Part shown: in pieces, positions 36,736-39,853 of the stretch
How positions within the stretch are numbered: position 1 is the first letter of the stretch
Layout of the letters: each line of letters starts with the position of its first letter
Assembly (NCBI GenBank): GCA_024280435.1
Contig: JAJRQD010000015.1
Span: 1-39,853, forward strand
Length of the DNA: 39,853 bases
Source of the DNA: an archaeon
GTDB lineage: Archaea; Asgardarchaeota; Heimdallarchaeia; Heimdallarchaeales; Kariarchaeaceae
Reading direction: 5' to 3'
Notes under the pieces: generated by a model
Databases searched by the model: none
Told to the model about the DNA's origin: nothing
The model's input: the letters and a program-made list of their open reading frames with translations, nothing else
Translations under genes and position numbers: made by a program

Positions 36736-37929
36736 ATGCTAATTGGTGTTATTGGTAAACCCTCATCAGGTAAATCCACATTACTTAATGCATTCTGTAT
36801 GACAGATGTAAAAATGGGAGCCTATCCATTCACAACTATCAAGGCAAATAGAGGAGTAGCATATGTCACTGCTGAATGCCCTTGTTCTACATTAAATGAA
36901 AGTTGTTCTCCAAAAACAGGAAAATGTGAAAATGGTAATCGTTACATACCAGTTGAATTGCTTGATGTACCTGGTCTTGTACCGGGAGCTTCAGAAGGTA
37001 AAGGTATGGGCAATCAATTTTTAGATGAATTAAGACAAGCAGATATACTAATTCATGTTTTAGATGTATCAGGAACAACAGATGAAGAAGGAAATGAAGT
37101 TCCATTCTATGAACCAATTAATGATATTAAATGGTTAAATGGAGAACTATCAGCATGGATTGGAAATATATTATTCAAAGGATGGGATAGAATTGGTAAA
37201 AAGCTTGAAGCAGATAGAACAAAGCTAGTAGAGGTATTAAATGAAAAGTTATCTGGACTCGGTTCAACTCAGGTAAAGATTAAAAGAGCATTGATGCAGC
37301 TTGGTTTGCTTGATGTAAATCCAAGAGAATGGTCAAATGACGAAAAAAATCAATTAACTGATGTACTGAGAGATAATCTTTTTCCTACAATAATTGCAGC
37401 CAATAAAATCGATAAAACAGGTGCAACTGAGCATTTGAACAAAATTATAGAGGAATATCCAGATCTGAAAATAATAAAAATATCAGGACTTGCAGAACTA
37501 ACCTTGAGAAAATTAGATGAGAAAAAAATAATCAAATATACACCAGGGTCAAATGAATTTGAAGTCATAGATCATGAAAGCAAGCAGGTATCTGTGGCAA
37601 GTGCTATTAAAGAAAAATTATTAGATGTTCATGGTTCTACAGGTGTAAAACAATTACTAGTCACTACAATATATGATTTTCTTGAACTTTATGCAATATA
37701 TCCTGTTGAAGATACCACACACATGACAGACAAGGATGGAAGAGTATTGCCAGATGTATTTTTGGTTGCAAAAGGAACAACGGCCAAACAATTTGCAGGT
37801 AAAATACATTCTGATCTGGCAGATCGATTTATACACGCGATTCTGGCAAATAAAAATAATAAAAGGATATCTGCCAATCATGAACTAGAACATCTTGATG
37901 TGATTAAAATAGTATCAGCAGTTAAATAA
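36736..37929 (+). CDS. YchF/Ygr210-family OBG-type GTPase with TGS domain
   Basis: 397 residues from ATG 36736, which begins directly with the G domain (MLIGVIGKPSSGKSTLLN). G1 is GKPSSGKST, G3 DVPGLV near 77, and G4 ANKID, so guanine specificity is likely. Four cysteines (C48, C50, C57, C64) between G2 and G3 resemble the archaeal/eukaryotic Ygr210-like branch. The C-terminal TGS domain (GRVLPDVFLVAKGTTAKQFA) binds RNA or ribosomes in relatives. A longer frame from 36568 exists but overlaps serA and lacks conserved residues. It is followed 33 bases later by a small archaeal protein gene. Confidence 0.88.
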   Translation: MLIGVIGKPSSGKSTLLNAFCMTDVKMGAYPFTTIKANRGVAYVTAECPCSTLNESCSPKTGKCENGNRYIPVELLDVPGLVPGASEGKGMGNQFLDELRQADILIHVLDVSGTTDEEGNEVPFYEPINDIKWLNGELSAWIGNILFKGWDRIGKKLEADRTKLVEVLNEKLSGLGSTQVKIKRALMQLGLLDVNPREWSNDEKNQLTDVLRDNLFPTIIAANKIDKTGATEHLNKIIEEYPDLKIIKISGLAELTLRKLDEKKIIKYTPGSNEFEVIDHESKQVSVASAIKEKLLDVHGSTGVKQLLVTTIYDFLELYAIYPVEDTTHMTDKDGRVLPDVFLVAKGTTAKQFAGKIHSDLADRFIHAILANKNNKRISANHELEHLDVIKIVSAVK

Positions 37930-37962
37930 ATCTTTAAATTTTTGTGCTCAATACTGAATATA

Positions 37963-38316
37963 ATGATAGATGATAATGAAGTACCAGAAGGACTTACACA
38001 GGAACAATTGGAAGCACATTTTTCAGCACTTGCAACTGAACTTTTTGATAAGGATATTTCAGTTCCATCTTTGATTGAGAAAGAGAAGAAGAAACTACCT
38101 CCAGTATACAGGGGATATATTCCAGGGATACATGATTTTCTGGCAAGAGCAACTACAATAGATGAATGTGAGGAAATAATTAAATTTTGCCTATATAAAA
38201 AAGATATTGATGATAAAAAGGCAGCAGAATTGAGAAATATATTGAAAGAAAAAGGACCCGAAGGTTTTGGTAATAGAAAACCAGGTCACTATGATAATAG
38301 TGGATTAAATTGTTAG
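37963..38316 (+). CDS. Small archaeal protein, DUF2095-like
   Basis: 117 residues. All helical and charged: GLTQEQLEAHFSALATELFD, YIPGIHDFLARATTIDECEE and KKAAELRNILKEKGPEGFGNRKPGHY. The last stretch and the DFLxRAxTxxE pattern recall the uncharacterised archaeal DUF2095 family; I recall this from memory, so confidence is moderate. ATG 37963 is preferred over a TTG at 37942. It lies 33 bases after the GTPase gene, probably co-transcribed, and its stop codon overlaps that of the convergent phosphofructokinase gene. Confidence 0.55.
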   Translation: MIDDNEVPEGLTQEQLEAHFSALATELFDKDISVPSLIEKEKKKLPPVYRGYIPGIHDFLARATTIDECEEIIKFCLYKKDIDDKKAAELRNILKEKGPEGFGNRKPGHYDNSGLNC

Positions 38317-39338
38317 ATACCCATTAATTGGGTTGCAAAGCTCCAAGATGCATCATCAACTGTTTTTAATTTTGCAACTGCATTTTCTAGATCTACTGGA
38401 ACAACTTTTGTTCCCTGAAGAGATGGCATTTTTCCATAATTATTATCAATACAAAGGTTCATTGCAACAATACCCAATTGAGTGCAGAGAACCCTATCAA
38501 AAGCAGTTGGGGGGCCCCCTCTCTGTGTATGTCCAAGTTTGATTGCTCTTGTAGGTATATTCAATTCACTATTGATAAGATCTGCAATGGTCTTTCCTAT
38601 ATCCATTTTTTCGAGCAAAACATGTCCAAACTCATCTTTCTCACCATCCACCGTTTCACCATCAGAGAAACCATAACCCTCAGAAACGGCAACAATACCC
38701 CATGTATCACCATTATCATAGCGTTTTTTTATAAGATCGGTAATTACAGTCCTATCTAGTGGATATTCAGGTATAAGAATTAGATGTGCACCACCTGCAA
38801 TACCTGCATGTAAAGTCATCCATCCTGCATGTCTACCCATTATTTCAACAACAAGTACTCTGTGATGTGATTTTGCAGTTGTTTTTAATCTATCAATTGC
38901 TTCAGTTGCTATGCTGATAGCAGTATTGAATCCAAAAGTATAATCAGTTGCATCTAGATCATTATCAATTGTTTTAGGTACCCCCACAATAGAAACACCT
39001 TCTTTGTATAATTTATGGGCAACTCCCAGGGTATCCTCACCACCAATTGCAATAACACCATCTAAATTTAAATCAGAGATAGTTTTTTTTATTCTTTTCA
39101 CTCCATTATCAATATTCATTGGATTTGTACGACCAGAACCAAGGATTGTACCTCCAAGATCAATATTATCAATGATATCTGATGATATTTCCATAATATT
39201 TCCTTCAAGAAGACCTTTCCATCCATCTTTGAATCCTATTAACTCGTGATTTGAGCTTTTTGATCGGATATAAAGAGCTCTTATTACTGCATTCATTCCA
39301 GGTGTATCACCACCGCTTGTTAATACTCCATATTTCAT
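38313..39338 (-). CDS. pfp: 6-phosphofructokinase, probably PPi-dependent
   Basis: 341 residues. PFK-A family: LTSGGDTPGMNAVIR, GGTILGSGRT, PKTIDND, MGRHAGW, LGHTQRGGPPTAFD. The phosphoryl-donor residues are D102 in GGED (in ATP enzymes, Gly in GGDG) and K122 in PKTIDND (ATP enzymes have Gly). These two are the known marks of pyrophosphate-dependent enzymes, so I predict PPi:fructose-6-phosphate phosphotransferase, a reversible step of glycolysis and gluconeogenesis. D125 should be the catalytic base. Most archaea use ADP-dependent kinases instead. It begins with ATG and is read leftward; its stop overlaps the convergent neighbour. Confidence 0.9.
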   Translation of the reverse strand: MKYGVLTSGGDTPGMNAVIRALYIRSKSSNHELIGFKDGWKGLLEGNIMEISSDIIDNIDLGGTILGSGRTNPMNIDNGVKRIKKTISDLNLDGVIAIGGEDTLGVAHKLYKEGVSIVGVPKTIDNDLDATDYTFGFNTAISIATEAIDRLKTTAKSHHRVLVVEIMGRHAGWMTLHAGIAGGAHLILIPEYPLDRTVITDLIKKRYDNGDTWGIVAVSEGYGFSDGETVDGEKDEFGHVLLEKMDIGKTIADLINSELNIPTRAIKLGHTQRGGPPTAFDRVLCTQLGIVAMNLCIDNNYGKMPSLQGTKVVPVDLENAVAKLKTVDDASWSFATQLMGI

Positions 39339-39442
39339 AAACTCATATTCTTTTAATTATTAAATTAACATTTCCTAATGGTTATAGTATTATTGAATGA
39401 AGACTAAAAATCATCGAAATATAAACTGATTATTAGTTATCA

Positions 39443-39450
39443 TTTTATAC
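39443..39450 (+). promoter_or_regulatory. TATA box of the gene at 39471
   Basis: TTTTATAC is centred about 25 bases before ATG 39471, a leaderless arrangement. Confidence 0.45.
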
Positions 39451-39470
39451 AATGAATACTTCTACATAAT

Positions 39471-39719
39471 ATGAGCGATTTTTTGAAAAAAGCAGGTAAA
39501 GAAGTCAGTAGTTTTACTGGTTCAGCAATTAAAAAAGCATTTTCAACAGTAATTTCAGAGATTGCCGGTGAGATAATAAAAGAGACAGGTGTAGTTGATA
39601 TTGCAAGGGAGAAAATAATATCCACAGGATTTAAAGTTGTGAAAGACATGAACATGGATATATCTTCAATGAAAAAAGATATGCTTAAAAATGCAATTTT
39701 AAAAGAATTAAAAATTTAA
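39471..39719 (+). CDS. Small amphipathic helical protein, unknown
   Basis: 82 residues, not recognised. It is almost all helix with alternating charged and hydrophobic residues (FLKKAGKEVSSF, AFSTVISEIAGEIIKE, MKKDMLKNAILKEL). A moderately hydrophobic middle is not long enough to be a clear membrane span, so it may lie on the membrane surface or pair with another helix. It is a single gene with its own promoter. Confidence 0.6.
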   Translation: MSDFLKKAGKEVSSFTGSAIKKAFSTVISEIAGEIIKETGVVDIAREKIISTGFKVVKDMNMDISSMKKDMLKNAILKELKI

Positions 39720-39779
39720 ATTATAATGTGAATTTATAAATAAAAAACAAATCTATTTTTATTTCCCGATTAAAATGAA

Positions 39780-39787
39780 TTTTAAAC
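39780..39787 (+). promoter_or_regulatory. TATA box of the right-edge gene
   Basis: TTTTAAAC is centred 26 bases before ATG 39809, the same leaderless spacing as other genes here. Confidence 0.4.
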
Positions 39788-39808
39788 AACTTACAAAATA
39801 TAGATTTG

Positions 39809-39853
39809 ATGAAAAAAAAATATAGTTCTGCAATAAGAGATCCAGTACACAAT
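39809..39853 (+). CDS. 5' end of a probable HD-domain phosphohydrolase gene, cut by the right edge
   Basis: Fifteen codons are visible: MKKKYSSAIRDPVHN. The word IRDPVH followed by G or N is how HD-superfamily proteins of the COG1078 type (dGTPase-like nucleotidohydrolases) usually begin, so I expect that family. A TATA box lies 26 bases upstream. Only the start can be seen, and the HD metal residues would lie outside the window. Confidence 0.5.
   Translation, partial: MKKKYSSAIRDPVHN

Noticed and set aside
1-39853. Mobile elements, prophage or CRISPR arrays
   Set aside because: No transposase, integrase, terminase or cas-like genes and no regularly spaced long repeats were seen.

Overview
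This is a gene-dense, AT-rich stretch of an archaeal chromosome. The evidence is a thermosome, archaeal S15, a VAT/Cdc48 AAA ATPase, four A-type ATPase subunits, the KEOPS subunit Pcc1, archaeal TrmI and an EMC3/DUF106 insertase, together with TATA boxes about 25 bases ahead of many start codons. A eukaryote-type alanine aminotransferase, a probable PPi-dependent phosphofructokinase, a LURP-one/tubby-like protein and secreted or anchored proteins with metzincin and calcium-binding repeats would fit an Asgard-like (for example Heimdallarchaeia-related) lineage. That placement is inference; I cannot prove it from this window. There is no prophage, insertion sequence or CRISPR array.

Layout. 1-877: the first codons of a leftward gene, then about 800 bases without a gene that carry repeated GTATAC palindromes. 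878-6335: a tandem-domain methyltransferase, an EMC3-like insertase, two small membrane zinc-ribbon paralogues, a small unknown and an anchored metzincin-like protease. 6474-10019: alanine aminotransferase, ATPase subunit E, a secreted/anchored protein and TrmI. 10020-10659: no normal gene, but a promoter-like element with a perfect 12-base palindrome. 10660-13471: a small unknown, a HEAT-repeat protein, tRNA-Arg(CCT) and a GNAT protein. 13594-18294: a Kbl-type enzyme, then (leftward) S15, a RecJ/Cdc45-like protein without DHH residues and Pcc1, then a sugar-phosphate nucleotidylyltransferase. 18561-22548: a small membrane protein and the ATPase I-C-K operon. 22774-26665: a small unknown, two membrane proteins and the thermosome. 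26988-33431: ornithine carbamoyltransferase, a zinc-ribbon protein, a thrombospondin-type-3-repeat surface protein, an HTH regulator, Cdc48 and a LURP-one-like protein. 33487-39853: ArgS, a SerA-like dehydrogenase, a YchF/Ygr210-type GTPase, a small archaeal protein, phosphofructokinase, a small unknown and the first codons of a probable HD-domain protein.

How the genes fit together. Most are housekeeping: translation (S15, ArgS, tRNA-Arg, TrmI, Pcc1, YchF-like), protein folding, unfolding and membrane insertion (thermosome, Cdc48, EMC3-like), energy (ATPase, phosphofructokinase) and amino-acid metabolism (ALT, Kbl, ArgF, SerA). Many first genes look leaderless, with a TATA box 24-32 bases before the start codon, whereas genes inside operons and a few others carry Shine-Dalgarno sequences. 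I used this rule to choose several starts. I see no clear new multi-gene system. The best candidates for new biology are the operator-like array in 1-877, the 10.2 kb promoter without a gene, the DHH-less RecJ-like protein between S15 and Pcc1, and the unknown membrane and surface genes.
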